Part shown: in pieces, positions 14,642 to 22,774 of the stretch
Numbering within the stretch: position 1 is the first letter of the stretch
Layout: each line of letters starts with the position of its first letter
NCBI GenBank assembly: GCA_038117265.1
Contig: JAYOFO010000032.1
Coordinates: 1 to 29,234, forward strand
Source of the DNA: JAYPUG01 sp038117265
Lineage (GTDB): Bacteria > Pseudomonadota > Alphaproteobacteria > UBA6615
Length of the DNA: 29,234 nt
Reading direction: 5' to 3'
The notes under the pieces: generated by a model
The model's database searches: none
Told to the model about the DNA's origin: nothing
What the model saw: only the letters and a program-made list of their open reading frames with translations
Position numbers and translations under genes: made by a program

Positions 14642-15484
14642 ATGTCGGGCCCCATCCCGTTCCCGGACTTCGATCCCGTCGCGATCGCCATTGGCCCGCT
14701 GGTGGTGCGCTGGTACGCGCTGGCCTTCATCGGCGGCCTGCTGTCTGGGTGGGGCTATATGGTCTGGCTGCTGCGCCGTCCGCCGGCCACCATGACCGCG
14801 CAACAGGTGGGCGACTTCTTCAGCTGGGCCATCGTCGGCGTGATCGCCGGCGGACGCCTCGGCTTCGTCGGCTTCTACCAGCCCGAATTCTATCTGGCGA
14901 ACCCGCTGCAGATCCTCGCCGTGTGGAACGGCGGAATGTCGTTCCACGGCGGGCTGCTGGGCGTGGTCGCCGCGACCGTGCTGTTCGCGCGGCGCCACGG
15001 GCTGAACGTGCTGGCGTTGGCGGACCTGGTCGCCGCCGCCACCCCGATCGGCCTGTTCCTCGGTCGGCTCGCCAACTTCATCAACGGCGAGCTCTATGGC
15101 CGCCCGACCGACGTGCCGTGGGCGGTCGCGTTTCCCGCGGGCGGCGGGATCGGGCGCCACCCCAGCCAGCTCTACGAGGCCGCGCTCGAGGGGCTCGTGC
15201 TGTTCACCATCCTGTTCGTGCTGGCACGGCTCCTGGGCGCGCGGGCACGCCCCGGCCTTCTGACCGGGGTGTTCCTGCTCGGCTACGGGCTCGCACGGAC
15301 CTTCGTCGAGTTCTTCCGCCAGCCCGATACCTATGTCGGCGACGGCGGGTTCCTGATCGCCGGCACGACGATGGGACAATGGCTGTCGGTCCCGATCGCC
15401 GTTGCCGGTATCGCGTTCATCGTCTATGCCCTGCGCCATGCACGCCTCGACCTGCAGGCACGCCCCGCGACGCCCGATCCCTAG
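14642..15484 (+). CDS. lgt: Prolipoprotein diacylglyceryl transferase
   Basis: Lgt transfers diacylglycerol from phosphatidylglycerol to the lipobox Cys of prolipoproteins, the first step of lipoprotein maturation in the inner membrane. The 280-residue polytopic protein has IRWYAL-like VVRWYALAFIGG, the conserved GGMSFHGGLLG (H102) and the signature GRLANFINGELYGR (R142, N145, E150). An Ala stands where Gly is usual in GRLGNF. The C-terminal region has HPSQLYEA and RTFVEFFRQPD. Just downstream the window encodes a predicted lipoprotein, a potential substrate. Confidence 0.96.
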   Translation: MSGPIPFPDFDPVAIAIGPLVVRWYALAFIGGLLSGWGYMVWLLRRPPATMTAQQVGDFFSWAIVGVIAGGRLGFVGFYQPEFYLANPLQILAVWNGGMSFHGGLLGVVAATVLFARRHGLNVLALADLVAAATPIGLFLGRLANFINGELYGRPTDVPWAVAFPAGGGIGRHPSQLYEAALEGLVLFTILFVLARLLGARARPGLLTGVFLLGYGLARTFVEFFRQPDTYVGDGGFLIAGTTMGQWLSVPIAVAGIAFIVYALRHARLDLQARPATPDP

Positions 15485-15496
15485 GCGCTAGCCGCC

Positions 15497-16588
15497 ATGG
15501 GCGAGGACAATCGCGTCACCCGCGTCCTGAAGCGCCGGATCGGCGAGTCGGGCCCGATCCGCGTCTCGGAATTCATGGAGATCGCCCTGTCCGACCCCGA
15601 GGGCGGGTACTACGCGACCCGCGACCCGTTCGGCGTTGCCGGCGACTTCACCACCGCACCCGAGATTTCCCAGGTCTTCGGCGAACTGCTTGGCCTGTGG
15701 TGCGCCGACAGCTGGCAGGCGATGGGCGCGCCCGACCGGTTCGCGCTGGTCGAGTTCGGCCCCGGCCGGGGCACCCTGATGGCCGATACCCTGCGCGCGA
15801 TGGCAGTGGCACCGGCCTGCCGGGCCGCAGCGGAGATCCACCTGGTCGAGACCAGCCCCGTCCTGCGTGGCATGCAGGAACGCACGCTGGCGGGCGTGCC
15901 GGTCACCTGGCACACGGGCACACCCGAGACCGGCGATCTGCCGCTGTTGTGCCTGGCGAACGAGTTCCTGGACGCGCTTCCCGTCGAACAGTATGTGCGC
16001 AACGGGGGCGCCTGGTTCGAACGGCGCGTCGACCATGATCGCGACGCGGGCACGTTCCGGTTCGTCACGGGGCCGGCCGCAGACGGGCTCGGCCTTCCCG
16101 AGGCGCACGACATTCCCGACGGCGAGATCTTCGAACGCGCGCCGGCGGTCGAGGCGGTGGTCGCGGCGATCGCCGGGCGGATCGCACGATGCGGCGGCGC
16201 CGCGCTGTTCGTCGATTATGGCTACACGGGCCGGGCGATCGGAGAGACCCTGCAGGCGGTTCTCGCGCACCAACCCGTCGACACGCTCGCCGATCCCGGC
16301 AACTGCGACCTCACCGCCCATGTGAATTTTCGCGCGGTGCGCGCGACGGCAGAGGCCGCAGGGGCGGGCTGCCACGGGACGGTCGACCAGGGCGTCTTCC
16401 TCGAGCGGCTCGGCATACGGGCGCGCGCGCAAACGCTGCTGCGGTCCGCGACGCCCGAACAGCAGCGCGACATCTCCGCGGCCGTGACACGCTTGATCGG
16501 CCCCGCCGAAATGGGCACCTTGTTAAAGGTCCTGGCGATTTCGCACCCCGGCATCGACCGGCTGGCAGGTTTCGAGCCCGCATCCTGA
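15497..16588 (+). CDS. MidA/NDUFAF7-family SAM-dependent methyltransferase
   Basis: The 363-residue protein belongs to the family of human NDUFAF7, which dimethylates an arginine of a complex I subunit (NDUFS2) during assembly. Bacterial members often sit beside lgt and pgeF as here. Visible are EFMEIALSDPEGGYY, FGVAGDFTTAPEISQVFGELLGLW, the SAM-binding LVEFGPGRGTLMADTLR, LVETSPVLR, LLCLANEFLDALPVEQ and ALFVDYGYTG. Length is normal. The gene starts 12 bases after lgt and ends 3 bases before pgeF. The complex I role is known for eukaryotic members; for this protein it is inference. Confidence 0.92.
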   Translation: MGEDNRVTRVLKRRIGESGPIRVSEFMEIALSDPEGGYYATRDPFGVAGDFTTAPEISQVFGELLGLWCADSWQAMGAPDRFALVEFGPGRGTLMADTLRAMAVAPACRAAAEIHLVETSPVLRGMQERTLAGVPVTWHTGTPETGDLPLLCLANEFLDALPVEQYVRNGGAWFERRVDHDRDAGTFRFVTGPAADGLGLPEAHDIPDGEIFERAPAVEAVVAAIAGRIARCGGAALFVDYGYTGRAIGETLQAVLAHQPVDTLADPGNCDLTAHVNFRAVRATAEAAGAGCHGTVDQGVFLERLGIRARAQTLLRSATPEQQRDISAAVTRLIGPAEMGTLLKVLAISHPGIDRLAGFEPAS

Positions 16589-16591
16589 ACC

Positions 16592-17371
16592 ATGCAACAC
16601 CCCCATGCGATGGCGGACATTCTGGCCGAGGCACCCGGCATCCGGCACGGCTTCCTGTCGCGCGCCGGCGGCGTGAGCGAGGGCATCTATAACGGCCTCA
16701 ACTGCGGCCTCGGCTCCGACGACGATGCCGGCCGGGTGGCCGAGAACCGCGCCCGCGCCGCGCGCCTGGTGGGCGTCGGGGCCGGGGAGTTGCGCACCCT
16801 CTATCAGATCCACTCGGCCGAGGTGGTCGATGCCGACGCCGCCTGGCCCGACACGCCGCCGCGCGCCGACGCCATCGTGTGCACCCGCCCCGGCACCGCC
16901 GTCGGCGTGCTGGCCGCCGATTGCGCCCCGATCCTGTTCGCCGATCCGCAGGCCCGCATCGTGGCGGCCGCCCATGCCGGCTGGCGCGGCGCGCTGACCG
17001 GCGTGATCGAGGCGACCGTGGACGCCATGGCGGCGCGCGGTGCGAACGCGGCGCGCATCCGGGCCGCCGTCGGTCCCTGCATCGGCGCGGCCTCCTACGA
17101 GGTCGGGCCGGAGTTTCCTGCCCCCTTTCTCGACGAGGACCCGGCGGCCAAGCGGTTTTTCGCGGCGCGCGACGGCTTCGACCGGTTCCTGTTCGACCTG
17201 CACGGCTATGTCCGCGCACGCCTCGAGCGGGCGGGGGTCGGGCACATCGCGCACACCGGCCAGGACACCTACGCCGACGAGAATTTCTTCAGCTACCGAC
17301 GGAGCTGCCACCGCTCGGAGCCCGACTACGGCCGCAACATCTCGCTGATCGTGCTCGCGGACGAAGGCTGA
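16592..17371 (+). CDS. pgeF: Peptidoglycan editing factor PgeF (multicopper polyphenol oxidase/laccase domain)
   Basis: PgeF (YfiH) removes misincorporated residues such as L-Ser from cell-wall precursors and was earlier annotated as laccase-like. The 259-residue protein has the family motifs SRAGGVSEGIYNGLN, LYQIHSAEV, VLAADCAPILF, AAHAGWRGALTGV, AAVGPCIGAASYEVG, and the terminal ENFFSYRRS with GRNISLI. The metal site is formed by the His and Cys in these motifs. The ATG at 16592 is used; a second in-frame ATG at 16607 is also possible. It is tightly linked to the methyltransferase gene upstream. Confidence 0.95.
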   Translation: MQHPHAMADILAEAPGIRHGFLSRAGGVSEGIYNGLNCGLGSDDDAGRVAENRARAARLVGVGAGELRTLYQIHSAEVVDADAAWPDTPPRADAIVCTRPGTAVGVLAADCAPILFADPQARIVAAAHAGWRGALTGVIEATVDAMAARGANAARIRAAVGPCIGAASYEVGPEFPAPFLDEDPAAKRFFAARDGFDRFLFDLHGYVRARLERAGVGHIAHTGQDTYADENFFSYRRSCHRSEPDYGRNISLIVLADEG

Positions 17372-17374
17372 GCC

Positions 17375-17440
17375 GTGCCGTACCTCGTTATGCTGATCTT
17401 CTTCTCCCTGGCCGCGCTGATGGTGAGTTGTGCCCTTTAA
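17375..17440 (+). CDS. Possible 21-residue hydrophobic peptide
   Basis: A GTG at 17375 with GAAGG eight bases upstream opens 21 codons ending TAA at 17438-17440. The product is almost wholly hydrophobic (VPYLVMLIFFSLAALMVSC plus AL) and could be one membrane helix, with a lipobox-like LMVSC near its end. It starts 3 bases after the pgeF stop region and overlaps the next gene's start by 11 bases. That arrangement fits a leader peptide or coupling device. It is too short to exclude chance. Confidence 0.3.
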   Translation: MPYLVMLIFFSLAALMVSCAL

Positions 17441-18314
17441 GTCGCTTGCCCTCTCGGTGCTGGCGGTCGCGCTCACCGCATGCCAGCCCTTGCCGCGACC
17501 GTTCGAGCACGACCCCGGCACCCCCAACGACCTGCTCCGGCTCTCCGACAGCAGCGGCATCGTCGTCCTGCCCGTCGCCGATGCCCCACCCGACACGGCA
17601 CATCGCCTGGCGGAGAGGATGGTCGCATCGCTGATCGATCTCGGCATCCCCGCCTATGTCGGCACCGGCAACCGGACGAGCCTGTTTCTGGCCGGCGAGG
17701 TCATCGACCCGGGTCGCGATGCCCACATCGTCTGGGCTCTCTACGATGCCCAGGGCGCCGCGCTGGGCCGCCACGAGCAGACGATCGAGGGAACGCCGGT
17801 CGATCTGTGGGCACGCGCCGATCCGGACCTGATGACGCAGCTCGCCGATGACGCAGCCGTGTGGATCGCGCGCCACATCCAGCAAGACGAAGCAGCCGAA
17901 GTGGTGCCGCCGCCCATCTTCATCGGGCCGGTCGAGGGCATCGCGGCGCACGAGGCGGAACGCCTGCAGGTCGCGCTGCGCCAGTCGTTGCGCCGTCTCG
18001 GCTCGGGCGTTGCGGCGCAGCGCTCGGCGGAGTCGCTCGTCGCGTCGGCCAGGGTGACGCTGACACCGCTTGTGGACCAGCGGATGGAAGTCGCGATTGT
18101 CTGGGTGGTTGCCGATCCCAACGGCACCGAGATCGGGCGGATCGACCAGGCCAGCCCGTTCGCGGCCGCGGCCGTCAGGGACCATTGGAACCGGCTGGCG
18201 CTGGACGCCGGACTGGCCGCGGCGGCGGGAATGATCGAAATGGTTTCGCGCATCGACTGGAGCAAGGGTTTCAGCAGCCCGCCGCCGCGTCAGGTCTCGC
18301 GCGGCGGCGGCTGA
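17430..18314 (+). CDS. Predicted lipoprotein of unknown function
   Basis: The 294-residue product begins with a signal peptide and lipobox, FKSLALSVLAVALTAC, so Cys18 would be lipidated and the protein anchored in the envelope. The mature part shows two similar alpha/beta-looking halves: IVVLPVADAPPDTAHRLAERMVASL, and later IFIGPVEGIAAHEAERLQVALRQSLRRLG. Each has a hydrophobic strand, a Pro-containing turn and then a helix, reminiscent of repeated domains. I do not recognise a named family. It starts with GTG at 17430 and follows pgeF with only the 21-codon frame between. A basic Pro/Arg/Gly tail ends it. Confidence 0.75.
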   Translation: MPFKSLALSVLAVALTACQPLPRPFEHDPGTPNDLLRLSDSSGIVVLPVADAPPDTAHRLAERMVASLIDLGIPAYVGTGNRTSLFLAGEVIDPGRDAHIVWALYDAQGAALGRHEQTIEGTPVDLWARADPDLMTQLADDAAVWIARHIQQDEAAEVVPPPIFIGPVEGIAAHEAERLQVALRQSLRRLGSGVAAQRSAESLVASARVTLTPLVDQRMEVAIVWVVADPNGTEIGRIDQASPFAAAAVRDHWNRLALDAGLAAAAGMIEMVSRIDWSKGFSSPPPRQVSRGGG

Positions 18315-18341
18315 ACGGCGCGGCTTATCCCCAGCCCCGAA

Positions 18342-18368
18342 ACGTTTACAGCCTCATGTCGGATTGAT
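18342..18368 (+). promoter_or_regulatory. Promoter candidate for prs
   Basis: TTTACA (18342-18347) and GATACT (18363-18368) are 15 bases apart; using GTTTAC gives 16. This would leave a leader of about 90 bases before the prs ATG. In it GGTCAATCGGGATCGG is somewhat repetitive, but no recognisable riboswitch was seen. Confidence 0.4.
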
Positions 18369-18463
18369 ACTTTCCCGGCGCGCGAACCGGGGACGGATTC
18401 GGTCTGCGCGCGGTCAATCGGGATCGGTTCTGGACGGCGAAGGCCGGGGCGGGGATTAGGCTG

Positions 18464-19396
18464 ATGAAGGTGCTGGCGTGTAACAGCAATCGCCCGCTGG
18501 CCGAGGCGATTTCGGCCTATCTGAACATCGAGCTGACCCAGGCATCGATCCGGCGATTCTCCGACATGGAGGTGTTCGTCGAGATTCTCGAGAATGTGCG
18601 CGGCGAGGACGTCTTCGTCGTCCAGTCGACCTCCTATCCCGCCAACGACAATCTGATGGAGCTGCTGGTCACGCTCGACGCGTTACGCCGCGGCTCGGCG
18701 CGCCGGATCACGGCGGTGATGCCGTATTTCGGATACGCGCGCCAAGACCGCAAGACCGGCCCCCGCACGCCGATCTCGGCCAAGCTCGTCGCGAACCTGA
18801 TCACGCGTGCGGGCGCCGACCGGGTGCTGACGCTCGACCTGCATGCGGGCCAGATCCAGGGTTTCTTTGACATCCCGGTCGACAATCTGTTCGGCGGCCC
18901 GCTTTTCTCCGAGGACATCGGCGAGGCCTACAATGGCGACGAGCTGGTCATCGTGTCGCCCGATGTGGGCGGCGTGGTGCGCGCGCGCGGGCTCGCCAAA
19001 CGGCTTGACGCCGATCTCGCGATCATCGATAAGCGCCGCGAACGGGCCGGCGTTTCCGAGGTGATGAACATCATCGGCGACGTCGACCAGCGGCGATGCA
19101 TCCTTGTCGACGACATCTGCGATAGCGCCGGGACGCTGTGCAATGCGGCCGTGGCGTTGATGGACAAGGGCGCCAAGTCGGTTTCCGCCTATGTGACGCA
19201 TGGCGTCCTGTCCGGCGGGGCCGTCGGGCGCGTCGCGGCGTCTCCGCTGGAAACCCTGGTGATGACGGACTCGATACAGGCAACCGAAGCGGTGCGTGTG
19301 GCGAGCAACATCCGGCAATTGACCGTCGCCCCGCTGTTCGGCGAGGCGATCAGCCGGATCAGTCAGGAATCCTCGGTCTCGAGCCTGTTCGACTGA
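18464..19396 (+). CDS. prs: Ribose-phosphate pyrophosphokinase (PRPP synthase)
   Basis: Prs makes phosphoribosyl pyrophosphate from ribose-5-phosphate and ATP for nucleotide, His and Trp synthesis. The 310-residue protein has all class I features: FSDMEVFVEI, MPYFGYARQDRK, the metal-binding DLHAGQIQGFFDIPVDNL, the flexible catalytic loop DKRRERAGVSEVMNIIGDV, and the PRPP loop ILVDDICDSAGTLCNAA. The loop reads DDICDSAGT where many homologues have DDIVDTAGT, a mild substitution. It lies 82 bases before rplY, a common alphaproteobacterial order. Confidence 0.97.
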   Translation: MKVLACNSNRPLAEAISAYLNIELTQASIRRFSDMEVFVEILENVRGEDVFVVQSTSYPANDNLMELLVTLDALRRGSARRITAVMPYFGYARQDRKTGPRTPISAKLVANLITRAGADRVLTLDLHAGQIQGFFDIPVDNLFGGPLFSEDIGEAYNGDELVIVSPDVGGVVRARGLAKRLDADLAIIDKRRERAGVSEVMNIIGDVDQRRCILVDDICDSAGTLCNAAVALMDKGAKSVSAYVTHGVLSGGAVGRVAASPLETLVMTDSIQATEAVRVASNIRQLTVAPLFGEAISRISQESSVSSLFD

Positions 19397-19478
19397 TTGT
19401 CGGCGCCGCCCGGCGCCGTCGCGAACCGTCCCGGTGATAGCACCCTTGGAGGCTGCGCCGGGGCCAAAGGAGTGAATC

Positions 19479-20141
19479 ATGGCGGATACCGTGGCTTTCA
19501 AGGCGGAATCGCGCGCGCAGGTTGGCAAGGGGGCCGCCCGCGCAACTCGTCGGGGCGGCAAGGTCCCGGCGGTGATCTATGGCGCGAACCAGGACCCCGA
19601 ACCCATCACGATCGACCCGACGCAGCTGCGCGTCGCGCTCTCGCAGCCCGGCTTCTTTGCCACGCTGTTCGACATCGACGTCGACGGCAACGCCCAGAAG
19701 GTCCTGTGCCGCGACCTGCAGGTCCACCCGGTAACCGACGTGCCGCTGCACGCCGACTTCCTGCGGGTGACCGAGCGGACCCGGATCAACGTCGACATCC
19801 CGGTCGATTTCATCAACGAAGAGGAATCGCCGGGCCTGCGCAACGGCGGCGTGCTCAACATAGTGCGCCACACGGTCGAGGTCATGTGCCGCGCCGGCGC
19901 GATCCCCGAATCCTTCGTGGTGGACCTGACCGGCCTCGAGGTCGGCGACAGCGTCCATATCTCCGGCATCACCCTGCCCAACGGCGTCACGCCGACGATC
20001 ACCGACCGCGACTTCACCATCGCGACGATCGCTGCACCGACCGTCGCCGTGGTCGAGGACTTGGCCGATGAAGACGCCGACGACGCGGATGCGGACGATG
20101 ACGGCGGCGACGAGGACGGCGACGAGGGCGGCGAGGACTAG
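19479..20141 (+). CDS. rplY: 50S ribosomal protein L25/general stress protein Ctc
   Basis: L25 of the long Ctc type binds 5S rRNA in the large ribosomal subunit. The 220-residue protein has the N-terminal 5S-binding domain (SRAQVGKGAARATRRGGKVPAVIYG, then LHADFLRV) and the C-terminal TL5/Ctc domain (GGVLNIVRHTVEVMC, VGDSVHISGITLPNGV). It ends in a very acidic Asp/Glu/Gly tail of about 28 residues, common in alphaproteobacteria. A strong AAAGGAG ribosome site at 19466-19472 fits high expression. pth follows 30 bases later. Confidence 0.96.
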   Translation: MADTVAFKAESRAQVGKGAARATRRGGKVPAVIYGANQDPEPITIDPTQLRVALSQPGFFATLFDIDVDGNAQKVLCRDLQVHPVTDVPLHADFLRVTERTRINVDIPVDFINEEESPGLRNGGVLNIVRHTVEVMCRAGAIPESFVVDLTGLEVGDSVHISGITLPNGVTPTITDRDFTIATIAAPTVAVVEDLADEDADDADADDDGGDEDGDEGGED

Positions 20142-20171
20142 ACCCGCTCCCGCCATACGGGCGAACGGAAC

Positions 20172-20879
20172 ATGCGACTGGTTGTCGGCCTGGGAAATCC
20201 GGGCCCGAAACACCAAAACAACCGGCACAATATCGGCTTCATGGCGGCGGACGAGATCGTTCGCCGCCATGGCCTTTCTGCGCCCCGCGCCAAGTTCCAG
20301 GGCGATGTCAGCGAGGGCCAGGTCGGCGGCGAACGCGTCGTCGTGCTCAAGCCGATGACCTACATGAACGAATCCGGCCGCGCGGTCGGCGAGGCCGTCC
20401 GTTTCTTCAAGCTGGCGAGCGAGGATGTGATCGTCATCTACGACGAGATCGACCTGGCGGCCGCCAAGGTTCGCGTCAAGCAGGGCGGCGGCAACGCCGG
20501 CCACAACGGGCTGCGCAGCATCGACGGGCACCTGTCCGACAAGAATTACTGGCGGGTCCGGCTGGGCGTCGGCCATCCAGGAGACAAGTCGCGCGTGAGC
20601 AACCATGTCCTGGGCGACTTCGCCAAGTCCGACCGCGACTGGGTCGCGCGCGAGTTGCGCGCCGTCGCCGAGGAACTGCCGCTGCTGCTCGAGGGCCGCG
20701 CGAGCGACTTCATGAGTCGGGTCGCGATGGCCATACAGTGCACGCCGGCCGAAGACGGCCCGGCACAGGAACAGAAGGCGCGGGCCGTAACAGCGCCCGC
20801 GCCGGAACCGGACGAACCCGGGACGGCGCTGTCGAGCGCCCTGTCGCGGGCCATGCAACGCCTGCGGGGACGCGACTGA
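20172..20879 (+). CDS. pth: Peptidyl-tRNA hydrolase
   Basis: Pth releases peptides from prematurely dropped-off peptidyl-tRNA. The 235-residue protein begins MRLVVGLGNPGPKHQNNRHN with N9 and the catalytic H19. N66 lies in PMTYMNESG, D91 in VIYDEIDL and N112 in GGNAGHNGLRS, all of them the conserved active-site set. GHPGDKSRVSNHVLGDF follows. Beyond the core, about 45 residues form a Pro/Ala/Glu-rich, probably disordered C-terminal extension ending in a basic helix (SRAMQRLRGRD). ychF begins one base after the stop. Confidence 0.97.
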   Translation: MRLVVGLGNPGPKHQNNRHNIGFMAADEIVRRHGLSAPRAKFQGDVSEGQVGGERVVVLKPMTYMNESGRAVGEAVRFFKLASEDVIVIYDEIDLAAAKVRVKQGGGNAGHNGLRSIDGHLSDKNYWRVRLGVGHPGDKSRVSNHVLGDFAKSDRDWVARELRAVAEELPLLLEGRASDFMSRVAMAIQCTPAEDGPAQEQKARAVTAPAPEPDEPGTALSSALSRAMQRLRGRD

Positions 20880-20880
20880 G

Positions 20881-21981
20881 ATGGGTTTCAATTGCGGGAT
20901 CGTCGGCCTGCCGAATGTCGGCAAGTCGACCCTCTTCAACGCGCTGACGGCCACCGCCATGGCGGAGTCGGCGAACTATCCGTTCTGCACGATCGAGCCC
21001 AATGCCGGCCGCGTGGCCGTTCCCGACGCCCGGCTGGGCGCGCTGGCCGCGCTTGCGAAATCTGCCAGCATCGTGCCGACCTATCTCGAATTCGTCGACA
21101 TCGCCGGCCTGGTGCGCGGCGCCAGCCAGGGCGAGGGCCTGGGCAACAAGTTTCTGTCCCACATCCGCGAGGTAGATGCAGTCTGCCACGTCCTGCGCTG
21201 CTTCGAGGATGGCGGCATCACTCATGTCGAGGGCGGCGTCGATCCGATCCGCGACGCCGAGATCGTCGAGACGGAGCTGCTGATCGCCGATCTCGAGGCC
21301 ACCGAACGCCGTCTCGAGACCACCGAGAAGCGTGCGCGCGGCGGCGACAAGGAGGCGCGCGCACAGCTGCCGCTGCTCGAGCCGGTCGCGGACGCGCTGC
21401 GCGACGGCAGGGCCGCACGCACCGTCGCGGTGGCCGAGGACCAGCAGCGGGCATTCCGGCAGCTCCACCTGCTGACGGCCAAGCCCGTGCTCTACGTGTG
21501 CAACGTCGACGAGGAATCCGCCGCGGACGGCAACGCCTATACCGCCGCCGTCGCGGACATGGCCGCGGCGAACGGCGCCGGGGTCGTCGTCGTCTCGGCG
21601 GCGATCGAGGCCGAGGTGGCCCAGCTGGACTACGCCGCGGAACGGCTCGAATTCCTGCAGGGGCTCGGCCTCTCGGAGACCGGGCTCGCGCGGGTCATCC
21701 GTGCCGGCTACGACCTGCTAGAACTGATCACCTTCTTCACCGTCGGCCCCAAGGAAACGCGCGCCTGGACCGTGTCGCGCGGCGACACCGCCTGGGATGC
21801 GGCGGGCCGCATCCACACGGACTTCCAGAAGGGGTTCATCCGCGCCGAGACCATCGGCTACGACGACTACATCGCCAATGGCGGCGAGGCCGGCGCCAAG
21901 GAAGCGGGCCGCATACGCCAGGAAGGGCGCGACTATGTGGTCGCGGACGGTGACGTGATGCTGTTTCGCTTCAACGTCTAG
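20881..21981 (+). CDS. ychF: Redox-regulated ATPase YchF (Obg-like)
   Basis: YchF is an Obg-family P-loop protein that prefers ATP to GTP, associates with ribosomes and dampens oxidative stress responses. The 366-residue protein has the Walker A GLPNVGKSTLFN (K15, S16), the switch segment NYPFCTIEPNAG, the G3 motif DIAGLVRGASQGEGLGNKFL, an inserted coiled-coil domain with ERRLETTEKRARGGDKEA, and NVDE as the altered G4. The C-terminal TGS domain reads ITFFTVGPKETRAWTVSRG. Length is typical. It follows pth directly, the usual neighbour. Confidence 0.97.
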   Translation: MGFNCGIVGLPNVGKSTLFNALTATAMAESANYPFCTIEPNAGRVAVPDARLGALAALAKSASIVPTYLEFVDIAGLVRGASQGEGLGNKFLSHIREVDAVCHVLRCFEDGGITHVEGGVDPIRDAEIVETELLIADLEATERRLETTEKRARGGDKEARAQLPLLEPVADALRDGRAARTVAVAEDQQRAFRQLHLLTAKPVLYVCNVDEESAADGNAYTAAVADMAAANGAGVVVVSAAIEAEVAQLDYAAERLEFLQGLGLSETGLARVIRAGYDLLELITFFTVGPKETRAWTVSRGDTAWDAAGRIHTDFQKGFIRAETIGYDDYIANGGEAGAKEAGRIRQEGRDYVVADGDVMLFRFNV

Positions 21982-22031
21982 CCGACTAGGATAGCCGCCA
22001 AACCGCACAACCAAAGGGGAGGAAACCGGAC

Positions 22032-22700
22032 ATGGGCAGCGATCTCAAGCTCACCGCCGATGACGGCCACACGCTCGACGCCTACAAGGCCGAGCCCGAC
22101 GGCGCGCCGCGCGGCGGCATCGTCATCATCCAGGAAATCTTCGGGGTCAACGACGACATACGCGAGACCGTCGACAACTTCGCCAAGGAGGGCTACGTCG
22201 CCATCGCACCGGCGCTGTTCGACCGGCACGAGCGAGGCGCGGTCCTGGAATTCAACGAGGACGGCATGGCCAAGGGCCGGGCCCTCAAGGGCGCGCTGGA
22301 CTGGGGCGACGTGGTCAAGGACGTCAACGCCGCCATCGGCGAAATCTCGGGCGCCGGCAAGATCGGCGTCGTCGGCTTCTGCATGGGCGGCTCGGTGGCC
22401 TGGTTCGCGGCCGCGCGTTCGCCCGTCGCCGCGGCGGTCTGCTACTACGGCGGCGACATACTGTCGAACGCCGGCGAGCAGCCGAAGTGCCCGGTGATGT
22501 TCCACTGGGGCGCCGAAGACCATGGCATCCCGCTCGACGGCGTGCACCAGGTCGAAGCCGCGCATCCCGACATCCCGAGCTACATCTACGACGGTGCCGG
22601 CCACGGGTTCAGCTGTTCGCGCCGGGGCTCGTACCACAAGGAAGCCGCCGGACAGGCGATGGGGCGCACGCTGGAGTTCCTGTCGGCCAACATCGGCTAG
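22032..22700 (+). CDS. Dienelactone hydrolase family protein
   Basis: This 222-residue cytosolic alpha/beta hydrolase has the dienelactone hydrolase triad: C117 in VVGFCMGGSVAW, D163 in WGAEDHGIP and H191 in DGAGHGFSC. E35 in IIQEIFGVN is the accompanying family residue. Members hydrolyse dienelactone in chloroaromatic breakdown, but most genomic copies have unknown ester or lactone substrates, and no aromatic-degradation genes are nearby. A strong ribosome site AAGGGGAGG precedes the ATG. It may be read with ychF (50-base gap) and ends at a strong terminator. Confidence 0.93.
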   Translation: MGSDLKLTADDGHTLDAYKAEPDGAPRGGIVIIQEIFGVNDDIRETVDNFAKEGYVAIAPALFDRHERGAVLEFNEDGMAKGRALKGALDWGDVVKDVNAAIGEISGAGKIGVVGFCMGGSVAWFAAARSPVAAAVCYYGGDILSNAGEQPKCPVMFHWGAEDHGIPLDGVHQVEAAHPDIPSYIYDGAGHGFSCSRRGSYHKEAAGQAMGRTLEFLSANIG

Positions 22701-22723
22701 CCCGCAACGCAATCGAGCTTGCG

Positions 22724-22752
22724 AAAAGGGCGGGCCCTGGCCCGCCCTTTTT
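22724..22752. terminator. Bidirectional intrinsic terminator
   Basis: GGGCGGGC (22728-22735) and GCCCGCCC (22740-22747) form a perfect stem around CCTG, extended by flanking A and T runs (AAAA before, TTTTT after). It serves the hydrolase gene on the plus strand and the VOC gene on the minus strand. Confidence 0.93.
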
Positions 22753-22774
22753 CGTGCTCGCACGCCGGCGCGGT

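Noticed and set aside
18322..18330. TTATCCCCA, resembling a DnaA box before prs
   Set aside because: One mismatch at a core position and no companion sites; expected by chance at this rate.
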